This document shows, piece by piece, positions 55,119-64,000 of a stretch of 64,000 nucleotides of DNA; position 1 is the stretch's first letter; every line of letters starts with the position of its first letter. The notes under the pieces are model-generated. The model was not told where the DNA came from and did no database searches. It was given only the letters and a program-made list of their open reading frames with translations. The stretch comes from Streptomyces poonensis (lineage in GTDB: Bacteria; Actinomycetota; Actinomycetes; Streptomycetales; Streptomycetaceae). The translations under genes were made by a program, and so were the position numbers. The DNA lies in contig NZ_BMVW01000009.1 of assembly GCF_014650915.1 (NCBI RefSeq), positions 231,288 through 295,287 on the forward strand, given 5' to 3'.

Positions 55119-58100
55119 ATGGCGGAGAATCGAAGTGCGGAGCGTTCCGAGGACATGCTGCTCTTCCTCGCCGGCCGACGAGCGGCGACGACCGTCCGCG
55201 CCGAGGACGACGCGGTACGGGACCACCTCGTGCACGCCGTCCCCGTGCTGCCCGGCGTGTTCCTCCTCGATCTGGTGCTGCGCCTGGTGCGCCAGGCGGG
55301 CGTCGACCCCGCCGATGTCGAACTGCGTCGCATCACCTTCCTGGCTCCCGTCGTCGGAAGCGAGGCCGGGCGCAGGGTCGAGGTCCGGTTCGGGGACGCG
55401 GACGCCGGTGAAGCCCTGCCCGTCATCGTTCGCAGCCGCCCCCTCGACGCGGCCGAGGCGGACTGGGAGACCAACTGCCGGGCGGAGCTCCACCCCGTCT
55501 CCCCGGCGCTGCTGGGTCGGCGCATCGATCCCGACCGCCTCACGGCCCTCGCCACCGGCGTGGTCGACGTCGACGAGCTCTACGGCTTCGTGCGCGGACT
55601 CGACATCCACCACCGCGGTTTTATGAAGGCCTCGGGGGTCGTGCACGTGGGGGAGAGCCACGCGATGGCCCGGATGCGCCTCGCGGCCGAGGCGGAGCCG
55701 TACCTGGGACGGTTCCACGCCCACCCGGCGGTCATCGACTTCGCCACGCTGGTGCCGATGCTGCTCTTCCAGGAGACGCAGCGGTCCGCCGCCGACCACG
55801 CCTTCATCCCCATCTACGTCGACTCCTTCCACGCCACGGGCGGTGTCGGCGCGGAGAACCTCGTCCACGTACCGGGCCCGGTGGGCGGGCGGCTCGACGG
55901 GGAACTGTTCGAGGCCGACCTCGACGTGTGCTCGCCCGACGGCGTCGTCGTCGCCCGGCTGGGCGGTTTCCGGGCCAAGCGGATCCGTTCCGCCGACCTG
56001 ATCACCGGCCTCCTCGGATCGGCCGACGGGGCACGGCCCCGGCCCGAGCAGGTCATGGTCCCGGCAGCCGCCGGGATCCCCTTCCACGGCGCTCGTACGA
56101 CCGGCCTTCGCGAGGCCGTCGTCGCGCTCGTCGCGGCGAAGCTCGACCTCGACGCGGACGACATCGATCCCGGAACGGGCTTCTACGACCTGGGACTGAC
56201 CTCGCTCGACCTGCTGGACATTGCGGGCTCCCTGGAGGACGGGCTGGGGACGCAGCTCTACCCGACCCTTCTTTTCGAGTACCCCACGGTCCGTGCCCTC
56301 GTGGACCACCTCCGGGAGCAGGGACATGAGACCGTCACCACGGAAGACCCGGAAGCCGGATCGGCCACGGCCACGTCCGGGGCCGGCCGTCGGTCCGCGG
56401 CGCCGGACCTGCGCGCCGCTGCCTCCTTCGTCGCGGCGGCCACCGGTCCCGTGGCCGGCGAGCCGCTGGCCATCATCGGCCTGGCCGGCCGTTACCCCGG
56501 GGCCGCCACCGCCGGCGACCTCTGGGACGTACTCCGCGACGGCCGGGACCGCGTCACCGAGGTCCCGGCCGACCGCTGGGACCACACGCCCTACTTCGAC
56601 GAGCGGAGGGGGGTGCCCGGACGTACGTACGGTAAATGGGGCGCCTTCTGCGAAGGCGTCGCCGACTTCGACGCCGGCTTCTTCCACCTCACCGGGCGGC
56701 AGGCCGAGGTGATGGACCCGCACGAGCGGCTCTTCCTCCAGACCGCCTGGGAGGCGCTGGAAGACGCCGGGCACACGCCGGAGGGGCTGGTGGAACAGAC
56801 CGACGGCGCCATCGGGGTGTTCGCCGGGACCATGTGGAACGACTACCAGCTCAACGGGCTCGACCGGCTCAGGGAAGGCGGCCCCGAGATCGCCGGATCC
56901 TGGTCCTCCGCGCTCGCCAACCGGGTCTCGTACACCTTCGACTTCAAGGGCCCCAGCCTTACGGTGGACACCGCCTGCTCTGCGGCCCTCACCGCCCTGC
57001 ACCTCGCCGTCGAGAGCATCCGCCGGGGCGAGTGCCGGGCGGCCGTCGTCGGGGGCGTCAATCTCTCCCTCCACCCGTACAAGTACCTCCGGCTCGGTGA
57101 GCTCGGACTGCTCTCCGGCAGCGGCCGATGCCGGCCCTTCGGCAAGGGCGCCGATGGCTATGTGCCGGGCGAAGGAGTGGGGGCCGTCCTCGTTCGCCCG
57201 CTCGCCGACGCGCTCGCCTCCGGGGACCACGTCCACGGGCTGATCCGCGGATCCGCCCTGCGGCACAGCGGCCGGACCGGCGGATACTCCGTCCCCAGCC
57301 CGGACGCCCAGGCCCGTGTGGTGGCGGCGGCACTCGCCGACGCCGGTGTCCCGGCGAGCACCATCGGCTACGTGGAAGCGCACGCCAGCAGCACCACGCT
57401 GGGCGACCAGATCGAGATCGAGGCGCTCACGTCCGTGTACGGACAGCAGCACGGCGTCGCGCCCGGCTCCTGCGCCATCGGTTCGGTGAAGGGCAGCATC
57501 GGCCATCTGGAGGCGGCCGCGGGCATGGCGGGCCTGGCCAAACTGCTGTCGGCCCTGCGCCACCGGACCATCCCCGCGGGCCCCGACGTCGGTGAACCGA
57601 ACCCGGACATCCGGTTCCAGGAGTCCCCGTTCTACCTGCCGGAGCGCCACGAACCCTGGAACGCTCCCGTCGATCCGGCGACCGGTGCCGCCGTGCCCCG
57701 GCGTGCCGCGCTGAGCGCCTTCGGCGCGGGCGGGGCGAACGTGCACCTCATCGTCGAGGAGTTCGAGCGGGCCCGGCCCCGGAGCGAGCCGGACGCCCGG
57801 CGGCCTCGCGCCGTACCGCTGTCGGCACGGACCGAGGAGCAGGCGCGGCAGCAGGCCGGGAGGCTCGCGGCCCATGTGAGGGCCCACCCGGACCTCCGCC
57901 TGGATGACGTGGCCCACACGCTCCGGACCGGGCGGCGGGCGATGGAGCACCGCTTCGTGGCCGTCGTGTCGACCCTGGGCGAACTGGCGGACGCCCTGGA
58001 GGACTTCGCGGCAGGACGACACCCGCGGGGAGCGGCACGAACCGGCCGGGTGCGCCCCGGCGCGGACGGCCCCTCCTTCGCGTCGCACACGGCCGACGAA

Positions 58101-61100
58101 ACCGTGCTGGCCGAGCGGTGGGCGGCCGGGAGCACGACGGCCTGGCCCGTGATCGACGGCGCCGGCCGCACGGCTCTGCCGACCTACCCGTTCGCCCGCG
58201 ATCGCTACTGGATCGGTGCCGGCACCCCCGCGGGGGCGCCGGCCGAGAAGCTTCCCTCCGGCACGCCGTCCCTTCCGGCCCGTGCGATGCTGTACGCCCC
58301 CCGATGGCGGCACGATCCGCTGCCCGTGCCCGCCGGAACCGGGTCCTTCGGCGAGGATGTGGTCCTCGCCTTCGACACGGACGACACACGCGTCGCCGAA
58401 CTGCGATCCCTGTGCCGGCGCGTGGTGCAGGTACGACCGGGCATGTCGTACGCACGCGTGGCGCGTGACACCTACCAGCTGCAGCCGGGCGACGAGGAGC
58501 ACTACCGGGCCCTCGCCTCCGACCTGCGGGAGGAAGGGGCCGAGCCGGCCGCGGTCCTGCACCTGTGGGCCCTGGCGGCGGGATCCCCCCGCCTGGAGGA
58601 CACCAGCGGTCTGCTCTCCGCGTTCCTGCTCTGCCGGGCCTGGGCGCTCGGCCGCACCACCCCGCTGGCCGTCGTCTACGGCTACGCGAGCGAGGAGGAG
58701 AGCCCCGCGCACACGGCGATCGGAGGCCTCGCGCGCAGCGTCCGGCTGGAACAGCCGAAGCTCGCGCTGAAGGCGGTCGGCTTCGGCACCGGCCGGGCCG
58801 GTGCGGCCGTCCTGCTGGCCGAGGCGGCCGACGCGCTCACCGAGAGGCCCGACGCCCCGGCAGGAAACGCCGTTGAAGCACGTCACACGGAGTCGGGCCG
58901 TACCACCCTCGGTTTCGTCGCTCTCGCTCCGACCGTGCCGAGCGGAGGGACGGAGTGCCCGCCCCTCTCCCGACCCGGCGGCACCTACCTGATCAGTGGA
59001 GGCGCCGGCGCGCTCGGCCTCCACACCGCTCGACTCCTCGCGAAGACGGCACAGGTCTCCCTCGCGCTGATCGGACGATCGGCGCCCGGGCCGGACACGG
59101 ATGCCGCCGTCGCCGAACTCGAAGGGCTCGGCGCCCGCGCGGTCTACCTGAGCGCGGACCTCACCGACCGGGAAGCCACGTTCCGGGCCGTCCACACGGT
59201 CGTCGACCGGCTCGGCCCCCTGACCGGGGTCGTCCACGCCGCCGGGATCGTGGACGACGCCCTGCTCGTCAACAAGACGATCGGATCCTTCACGGACGTC
59301 CTCGCCCCCAAGGTACGGGGCACCGCCCACCTGGACGCCGCGACGAGCGGCCAGGACCTCGACTACTTCCTCCTCTACTCGTCCGTCGCCTCGGCCCTCG
59401 GCAACGCGGGCGCCACGGACTACGCCGCGGCCAACCGCTACCTCGACTCCTTCGCCGCATGGCGCGAGGAGCGCCGGACCGCCGGGCGGCGCTCGGGCCG
59501 CACGCTCGCGCTCAACTGGCCGCTGTGGCGTGACGGAGGCATGCGCGTGGACGCGGCGGTCCAGGACCGGGTACTGGCCCGTACCGGATCACGACCGCTG
59601 GAGACGGCGGACGGACTGGCGGCGCTGGAAACCGCGTTCGCTTCCGGCGAGACCCAGGTCGTCGTGGTCCACGGGGAGCGGGACCTGCTGGAGCACCACC
59701 TGGGCGTCCTTCCGGAGACCCGGGACGCGCCGGAGCCGACGCGGGGAGCCGAGCGGGAGGAACTGCTCGGGGCCGCACTGTCGTACCTGGAGGACCTGGT
59801 GGGCGGGCTGCTTCGCGAAACCGGCGGGGTGGGGCCCGGCGGACCGGTCGCCGACACGGGATTCATGGAACTCGGCCTGTCGTCCGTGCGGATCGTCGAC
59901 CTGGTGCGCCGTCTCTCCGACCGGCTCGCGGTCGACATCCAGCCGACCGTGCTGTTCCGGTACGCCGACGTCCGCAGGCTCGCCGCTCATCTGGTCGACG
60001 AGCACAGCGAGGCGGTCGCCGCCCTTCTCGCAGCCGGGTCCGGGTCGACGGCCGAGCCGAAGGAATCGGTGAAACCGGCGGAGTCGGCGGAGCGCCGGTC
60101 AGGGACCGAACGATCTCCCGTCGCGACGCGCCCCTCCCAAGGGCCGGCCGAGCAGCCCGTCGCGATCATCGGCATGGCCGGACGCTTCCCCGGCTCGCGG
60201 GACACCGCGGGGTTCTGGACCGACCTCGTCCAGGGCCGCGACCTGGTGACCGAAGTCCCCGGCGACCGGTGGGACCACCGGCTCCACCACGACCCGACGG
60301 GCACCCGGCCCTCCGGCACCGACTGCGGCCACGGCGCGTTCCTCGACGACGTGGCGCGCTTTGACGCCCGCTTCTTCGGCGTGCCCCGCGCGGAGGCGGA
60401 AGGCATGGACCCGCAGGCCCGACTCCTGCTGGAAGTGCTCTACGAGGCGGCGGAGGACGCGGGGGTCGCGGGGACCCTGAGGGGTTCGGCGACCGGCACC
60501 TTCGTCGGCCGGTGCTTCAGCGACTACGAGCAGGAGATGGCGAGCCGCGACCGGCTGCCGGGAGCTCACGACGTCACCGGAACCTCCGTCTCCATGGCGG
60601 CCAACCGGGCGTCCTACGCCTTCGACCTCACCGGTCCCAGCATCGTCGTCGACACGGCCTGCTCGTCCTCCCTGTACGCGCTGCACCTCGCGGTGAACGC
60701 GCTGCGGCGCGGCGAGTGCGACATGGCCTACGCCGCCGGGACCAACCTGATCCTCAGTCCCCAGCACTACCTCCGCAGCTCGGCGCTGGGCGCGCTGTCC
60801 CCGTCAGGACGCTGTCACACGTTCGACGCGCGCGCCGACGGGTACGTGCCGGGAGAAGCGGTCACCGCCGTGCTGCTCAAGCCGCTCGACCGGGCGCTGG
60901 CGGACGGCGACCCCGTGCACGCGGTGATCAGAGCTGTGGCGGTCAACCACGGCGGCCGAGCCGGATCCGTCACCGCTCCCAACCCGGCCCGGCAGTCGGA
61001 ACTGCTGCTCAGAGCCTGGCGCGAGGCCGGCATCGAGCCGGAGACCCTTACCTACCTGGAGGCGCACGGCACCGGGACCAGCCTCGGCGACCCCATCGAG

Positions 61101-64000
61101 GTGGAGGCCGCCTCGACGGCACTGCGTCGGCACACGGGGAAGGCGGGATTCTGCGCGGTCGGCTCTGCCAAGGCGCACCTGGGCCATACGGAGGCCGCTG
61201 CGGGACTGGTCGGCGTGGTGAAGACCGTGCTGTCCATGCGCCACGGCGTCATCCCAGCCATGCCGTCCTTCGAGACACCGAACCCGTACTGCGCGTTCGA
61301 GGGCAGCCCGCTGTTCGTCAACACCGAGCCCCTCGCATGGAAGCCGGCACCCGGCGCGTCCCGCCGGGCCGGGGTGAGCTCCTTCGGCTTCGGCGGTGCC
61401 TACGCGCACGCCGTGCTCGAGGAGCCGCCCGCCAGGACCGCTCCCGCTCGGACGCCCCGACCGCTGGTGTTCCCGTTCTCGGCACGCGACGAGGACACCC
61501 TGCGCGAACTTGTCCGCAAGCACCGCGACTTCCTCGCCGACCGGCCCGACACCCGACCGGACCGGGTCGCCGTCACGCTGCGCCGCGGCCGCGAGGAGAT
61601 GGCCTGCCGCATCGCCGTGCTCGCGGACTCGCTGCCCGGCCTGCTGCGCCAGCTGGACGTCTATCTGGGCGAGGAGACCGCCAGTCGTCGCCTCTACGGG
61701 GACGACCCCGTTCGCGCCCAGAGCCCCGAACTGGTGGAGGCGGCGCGGCAGTGGACGGCCGGCGGGCCCGCTCTGCCCCCGATGCAGGGAGAGGACGAGC
61801 TGCCCCGGCTCTCTCTGCCGACGTATCCGTTCAGTGGCGAGCGGTACTGGTTCGAGGACGCACCGGCCGCTTTCGCTCCCCCGTCCGCCGTACGGGCACC
61901 GGCCGGCACGGACGGGGCACCGTCGGCGGGACGGGACGGCGGAGCCGCCCCCGTGGTGGAGGCCGTCGGCGACTTCGTGTCCCGCAGCGGATTCTCCGGG
62001 CGCCGGGTGTCCCGGGGCATGGACCGCCTCGACGACCTCCTGCGGCGCTGGAGCCGGCACCTGCTCAGCGACGGGCCGGGCAGCGGCCTGCCCACGGCGG
62101 CGCGCCTGCGGGCACGTCTCGCCGACGAGGAACGGTACGGGAGGCTGGCGGACGCCCTGGCGCCCATGATCGGACGGGCCCCGTTCGACCCGGATCGCTG
62201 GTACGGAGCACCGGAGGAAGCGGGGCGGCTGGCCGCGGACGCGGCCGCGCTCGCGGCAGAGCACCCGGAACTGAAGCCCTGGGTCGACCTGGTGACCGCG
62301 TGTGTTCCCCGGCTGCCGGAGGTTCTCGCCGGGGAGGCGGACGCCCTTGAGGTGTTCTTCACCGCGGAGAACCCGGACCTGCTGCTGCGGATCTACGACG
62401 GCAACGACGTGGCCGACCACCACAACGAGATCGTCGCCCGGCTCGTGGCCGGCCAGGTGAGGGCACTGCGCGAGCGGCGGCCCGGAGAGCCGGTCCGGCT
62501 CCTGGAGATCGGCGGCGGCACCGGCGGTACGACTCGGCGCCTGCTCGACGTGCTCGCCGATCAGGGCGGTGCGGTGCGCTACCTGTTCACGGACGTCTCC
62601 CCGGCCTTCCTGCCCGCGGCCCGGGCCCGGTTCGCGGACACGCCGGTCTCCTTCGAGTGCCGCGTGCTCGACCTGGACGCGGACCCCGAGGCGCAGGGAT
62701 TCGAGCCGGCGAGCGCGGACGTCGTGATCGCGGCCAACTCGGTGCACGCGACCCGGAGCATGGCCGACAGCATGGCCCGCATCCGCCGCCTGCTCGCTCC
62801 GGGCGGGATCGTGGTCCTGGAGGAGCTGGTCCGCAACCGGGACTGCATGACGGCCATGATCGGTCCCCTGCCCGGCTACTGGTCCAGCGTCGACCCGGAG
62901 GTGCGGCTGCCGCACTCACCGTTCCTGGACGTCGCCGGGTGGCGCAGGGCCATGACGGAGCAGGGCTTCGCGCGCACCTGGGCGCTGGGCTCTCCCGACC
63001 TCGACGAGAGCGAGTTCGACAACGCCGTCCTGATCGGTGAGGTGCCGTCAGGGCCCGCTCCCGGAGGAACGATCGCGGCTCCGGCCATGACGGCGTACGG
63101 CACCGCGGAGACGTCTCCCGGTGCGGTCACGGCCCCCGTCACCGCACCGCAGGCGGACCCGCCGGCCGGTGCCCGACCCACCGTCGTGGCTTCCCCGGAC
63201 GCCGCCGACGTCACCTGGGTCCGTGCACGGCTGCGTGCGGTCTTCGCCCGGTTCTTCGGCGTCCCGGAGGAGGACGTGGACACCGGCGCCTCCTTCGACG
63301 GTTACGGAATGGACTCCCTCAGCGCCATCCAGCTGGTGCGCAGCCTGGAACCCGAGTTCGGGAAGCTGCCCAAGGTGCTGCTGTACGAGCACACGTCGAT
63401 CGACTCCCTCGCGGACTACCTGGTCGCGCACGCGACCGTGCCGAGCCCGGAGACGGAGCCGGAGGAGGAGCCCGCCAGGAGCGGACCGAACGGACCGGAC
63501 AGGGGGACGACGCAGGCGGAGCAGCCGGCCGTGGCGCCGGCATCCTCCCCGCACCCCTCCTTCCCGTCCACCGATCCGGTCGCCATCGTGGGGATGGCGG
63601 GACGCTTCGCCAAGTCTCCGGACCTGGCGAGCTGGTGGCGGAACCTGCGCGACGGGGTCCATCTGGTGTCGGAGATTCCGGCGGAACGCTTCGACTGGCG
63701 GGAGTTCTTCGGCGATCCGCACCGCAGCGAAGGCAAGGTGAACAGCCGCTGGGGCTCCTTCATCGAAGGCGTCGACCGCTTCGACGCCGACTTCTTCGGA
63801 ATGACCCCGCTGGAGGCCGAACTGATGGATCCGCAACAGCGGATCATGCTGGAGACGGCGTGGAAGGCGGTCGAGGACTCCGGCCACCGCCCGTCGGAGC
63901 TCCGCGGGAGCCGGACAGGAGTTTTCGTCGGCGCCCCTACCGCGGCGACTCCGTCAACGGCTTCGACTTCACGGAGGAGGCCCGCGTCCCGGACCCCGAG
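55119..64000 (+). CDS. Trans-AT PKS 2: DH-ACP-KS-KR-ACP-KS-cMT-ACP-KS (partial)
   Basis: Open from ATG 55119 to the right edge (>2960 residues). DH 1-290 has H36 in DHLVHAVPVLPG (Gly of HxxxGxxxxP is Ala) and D207 in HPAVIDFATL. ACP4 S362 (DLGLTSLDLL). KS4 450-877 with C620 (DTACSAAL), H755 in EAHASSTTLGD where others read EAHGTGT, and SIGHLE. KR3 from 1290 (SGGAGALG, Tyr ~1435, VDD B-type motif). ACP5 S1589 (LGLSSVRI). KS5 1682-2102 (C1848, EAHGTGT). C-methyltransferase ~2300-2640 (LLEIGGGTGGTT ~2462). ACP6 S2733 (GYGMDSLSA). KS6 from 2823, truncated. The frame seems to slip near 63938: the shifted frame (PYRGDSVNGFDFTEEARV) has only G or C at third positions, the nominal frame does not. It completes the module begun by KS3 of the previous protein. 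Confidence 0.9.
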   Translation, partial: MAENRSAERSEDMLLFLAGRRAATTVRAEDDAVRDHLVHAVPVLPGVFLLDLVLRLVRQAGVDPADVELRRITFLAPVVGSEAGRRVEVRFGDADAGEALPVIVRSRPLDAAEADWETNCRAELHPVSPALLGRRIDPDRLTALATGVVDVDELYGFVRGLDIHHRGFMKASGVVHVGESHAMARMRLAAEAEPYLGRFHAHPAVIDFATLVPMLLFQETQRSAADHAFIPIYVDSFHATGGVGAENLVHVPGPVGGRLDGELFEADLDVCSPDGVVVARLGGFRAKRIRSADLITGLLGSADGARPRPEQVMVPAAAGIPFHGARTTGLREAVVALVAAKLDLDADDIDPGTGFYDLGLTSLDLLDIAGSLEDGLGTQLYPTLLFEYPTVRALVDHLREQGHETVTTEDPEAGSATATSGAGRRSAAPDLRAAASFVAAATGPVAGEPLAIIGLAGRYPGAATAGDLWDVLRDGRDRVTEVPADRWDHTPYFDERRGVPGRTYGKWGAFCEGVADFDAGFFHLTGRQAEVMDPHERLFLQTAWEALEDAGHTPEGLVEQTDGAIGVFAGTMWNDYQLNGLDRLREGGPEIAGSWSSALANRVSYTFDFKGPSLTVDTACSAALTALHLAVESIRRGECRAAVVGGVNLSLHPYKYLRLGELGLLSGSGRCRPFGKGADGYVPGEGVGAVLVRPLADALASGDHVHGLIRGSALRHSGRTGGYSVPSPDAQARVVAAALADAGVPASTIGYVEAHASSTTLGDQIEIEALTSVYGQQHGVAPGSCAIGSVKGSIGHLEAAAGMAGLAKLLSALRHRTIPAGPDVGEPNPDIRFQESPFYLPERHEPWNAPVDPATGAAVPRRAALSAFGAGGANVHLIVEEFERARPRSEPDARRPRAVPLSARTEEQARQQAGRLAAHVRAHPDLRLDDVAHTLRTGRRAMEHRFVAVVSTLGELADALEDFAAGRHPRGAARTGRVRPGADGPSFASHTADETVLAERWAAGSTTAWPVIDGAGRTALPTYPFARDRYWIGAGTPAGAPAEKLPSGTPSLPARAMLYAPRWRHDPLPVPAGTGSFGEDVVLAFDTDDTRVAELRSLCRRVVQVRPGMSYARVARDTYQLQPGDEEHYRALASDLREEGAEPAAVLHLWALAAGSPRLEDTSGLLSAFLLCRAWALGRTTPLAVVYGYASEEESPAHTAIGGLARSVRLEQPKLALKAVGFGTGRAGAAVLLAEAADALTERPDAPAGNAVEARHTESGRTTLGFVALAPTVPSGGTECPPLSRPGGTYLISGGAGALGLHTARLLAKTAQVSLALIGRSAPGPDTDAAVAELEGLGARAVYLSADLTDREATFRAVHTVVDRLGPLTGVVHAAGIVDDALLVNKTIGSFTDVLAPKVRGTAHLDAATSGQDLDYFLLYSSVASALGNAGATDYAAANRYLDSFAAWREERRTAGRRSGRTLALNWPLWRDGGMRVDAAVQDRVLARTGSRPLETADGLAALETAFASGETQVVVVHGERDLLEHHLGVLPETRDAPEPTRGAEREELLGAALSYLEDLVGGLLRETGGVGPGGPVADTGFMELGLSSVRIVDLVRRLSDRLAVDIQPTVLFRYADVRRLAAHLVDEHSEAVAALLAAGSGSTAEPKESVKPAESAERRSGTERSPVATRPSQGPAEQPVAIIGMAGRFPGSRDTAGFWTDLVQGRDLVTEVPGDRWDHRLHHDPTGTRPSGTDCGHGAFLDDVARFDARFFGVPRAEAEGMDPQARLLLEVLYEAAEDAGVAGTLRGSATGTFVGRCFSDYEQEMASRDRLPGAHDVTGTSVSMAANRASYAFDLTGPSIVVDTACSSSLYALHLAVNALRRGECDMAYAAGTNLILSPQHYLRSSALGALSPSGRCHTFDARADGYVPGEAVTAVLLKPLDRALADGDPVHAVIRAVAVNHGGRAGSVTAPNPARQSELLLRAWREAGIEPETLTYLEAHGTGTSLGDPIEVEAASTALRRHTGKAGFCAVGSAKAHLGHTEAAAGLVGVVKTVLSMRHGVIPAMPSFETPNPYCAFEGSPLFVNTEPLAWKPAPGASRRAGVSSFGFGGAYAHAVLEEPPARTAPARTPRPLVFPFSARDEDTLRELVRKHRDFLADRPDTRPDRVAVTLRRGREEMACRIAVLADSLPGLLRQLDVYLGEETASRRLYGDDPVRAQSPELVEAARQWTAGGPALPPMQGEDELPRLSLPTYPFSGERYWFEDAPAAFAPPSAVRAPAGTDGAPSAGRDGGAAPVVEAVGDFVSRSGFSGRRVSRGMDRLDDLLRRWSRHLLSDGPGSGLPTAARLRARLADEERYGRLADALAPMIGRAPFDPDRWYGAPEEAGRLAADAAALAAEHPELKPWVDLVTACVPRLPEVLAGEADALEVFFTAENPDLLLRIYDGNDVADHHNEIVARLVAGQVRALRERRPGEPVRLLEIGGGTGGTTRRLLDVLADQGGAVRYLFTDVSPAFLPAARARFADTPVSFECRVLDLDADPEAQGFEPASADVVIAANSVHATRSMADSMARIRRLLAPGGIVVLEELVRNRDCMTAMIGPLPGYWSSVDPEVRLPHSPFLDVAGWRRAMTEQGFARTWALGSPDLDESEFDNAVLIGEVPSGPAPGGTIAAPAMTAYGTAETSPGAVTAPVTAPQADPPAGARPTVVASPDAADVTWVRARLRAVFARFFGVPEEDVDTGASFDGYGMDSLSAIQLVRSLEPEFGKLPKVLLYEHTSIDSLADYLVAHATVPSPETEPEEEPARSGPNGPDRGTTQAEQPAVAPASSPHPSFPSTDPVAIVGMAGRFAKSPDLASWWRNLRDGVHLVSEIPAERFDWREFFGDPHRSEGKVNSRWGSFIEGVDRFDADFFGMTPLEAELMDPQQRIMLETAWKAVEDSGHRPSELRGSRTGVFVGAPTAATPSTASTSRRRPASRTP

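Noticed and set aside
55113..59330. Minus-strand open frame of 1405 codons opposite the second PKS gene
   Set aside because: Same reason: the plus strand carries DH, ACP, KS and KR motifs in one frame; the minus frame is a shadow.
1..64000. CRISPR arrays, tRNA or rRNA genes, insertion sequences
   Set aside because: No regularly spaced repeats, transposase motifs or recognisable structural RNA were seen on reading both strands.

Overview
The window reads as chromosome of a Streptomyces-like actinomycete. GC is very high, third codon positions are almost all G or C, GTG and TTG starts are common, genes overlap by a few bases, and the gene families (LAL regulators, FkbH, PucR, GbsR-like regulators, trans-AT PKS) are typical of that group. 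No RNA gene, CRISPR array or complete insertion sequence was seen. All functional statements come from reading motifs; no database was searched.

Layout. (1) 1-3500, minus strand: remains of a class I lanthipeptide-type locus (ABC exporter, SpaB_C-like protein, a broken LanC) joined end to end with the 5' part of an APC amino-acid permease. (2) 3501-13831: a potassium block. The kdp operon has collapsed to two kdpF-like peptides and an in-frame kdpA'-'kdpC fusion with kdpB gone, but kdpE and kdpD look intact. Then come a frameshifted TrkA-N pseudogene, an alpha/beta hydrolase, an intact trkH-trkA pair, and a PucR regulator cut by an in-frame stop. (3) 14092-20352: two further two-component systems (OmpR type on minus, NarL type on plus) and a second full-length KdpD without its own transporter or KdpE. 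(4) 20373-32248: a zinc alcohol dehydrogenase, a cyclase-family hydrolase, an isochorismate synthase, and a two-and-a-fraction module NRPS whose third adenylation domain is mostly deleted and spliced to the 3' half of an MFS exporter gene, then an ATP-grasp ligase. (5) 32343-39097: a GbsR-like repressor divergent from an ABC export pair, a cytochrome P450 flanked by strong hairpins, and a LAL-type LuxR activator. (6) 39264-64000: tandem GbsR-like regulators, a trans-acting enoylreductase, a trans-acting acyltransferase and two giant trans-AT PKS genes, the second running off the right edge.

How it fits together. The PKS modules contain no integrated AT domain, so the discrete AT (malonyl-type motifs) must load their ACPs, and the PfaD-like enzyme would supply enoyl reduction in trans. 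The first PKS begins with an unusual MaoC-SDR-FkbH-ACP loading region, which suggests a three-carbon starter from 1,3-bisphosphoglycerate, perhaps processed to lactyl. KS3 ends the first PKS and the second starts DH-ACP-KS4-KR-ACP; KS4 has a diverged HGTGT motif, as expected of a split dehydrating bimodule. The P450, ATP-grasp protein, ABC exporter, LAL and GbsR-like regulators are plausible tailoring, export and control genes. Whether the damaged NRPS belongs to the same pathway is open.

The most striking general feature is the number of lesions: gene-gene deletion fusions at about 2.73, 4.97, 30.08 and 30.40 kb, frameshifts near 2.61, 4.18, 8.82 and 63.94 kb, and a nonsense codon at 13.41 kb. 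They are either real decay or sequencing and assembly errors; raw reads would decide.
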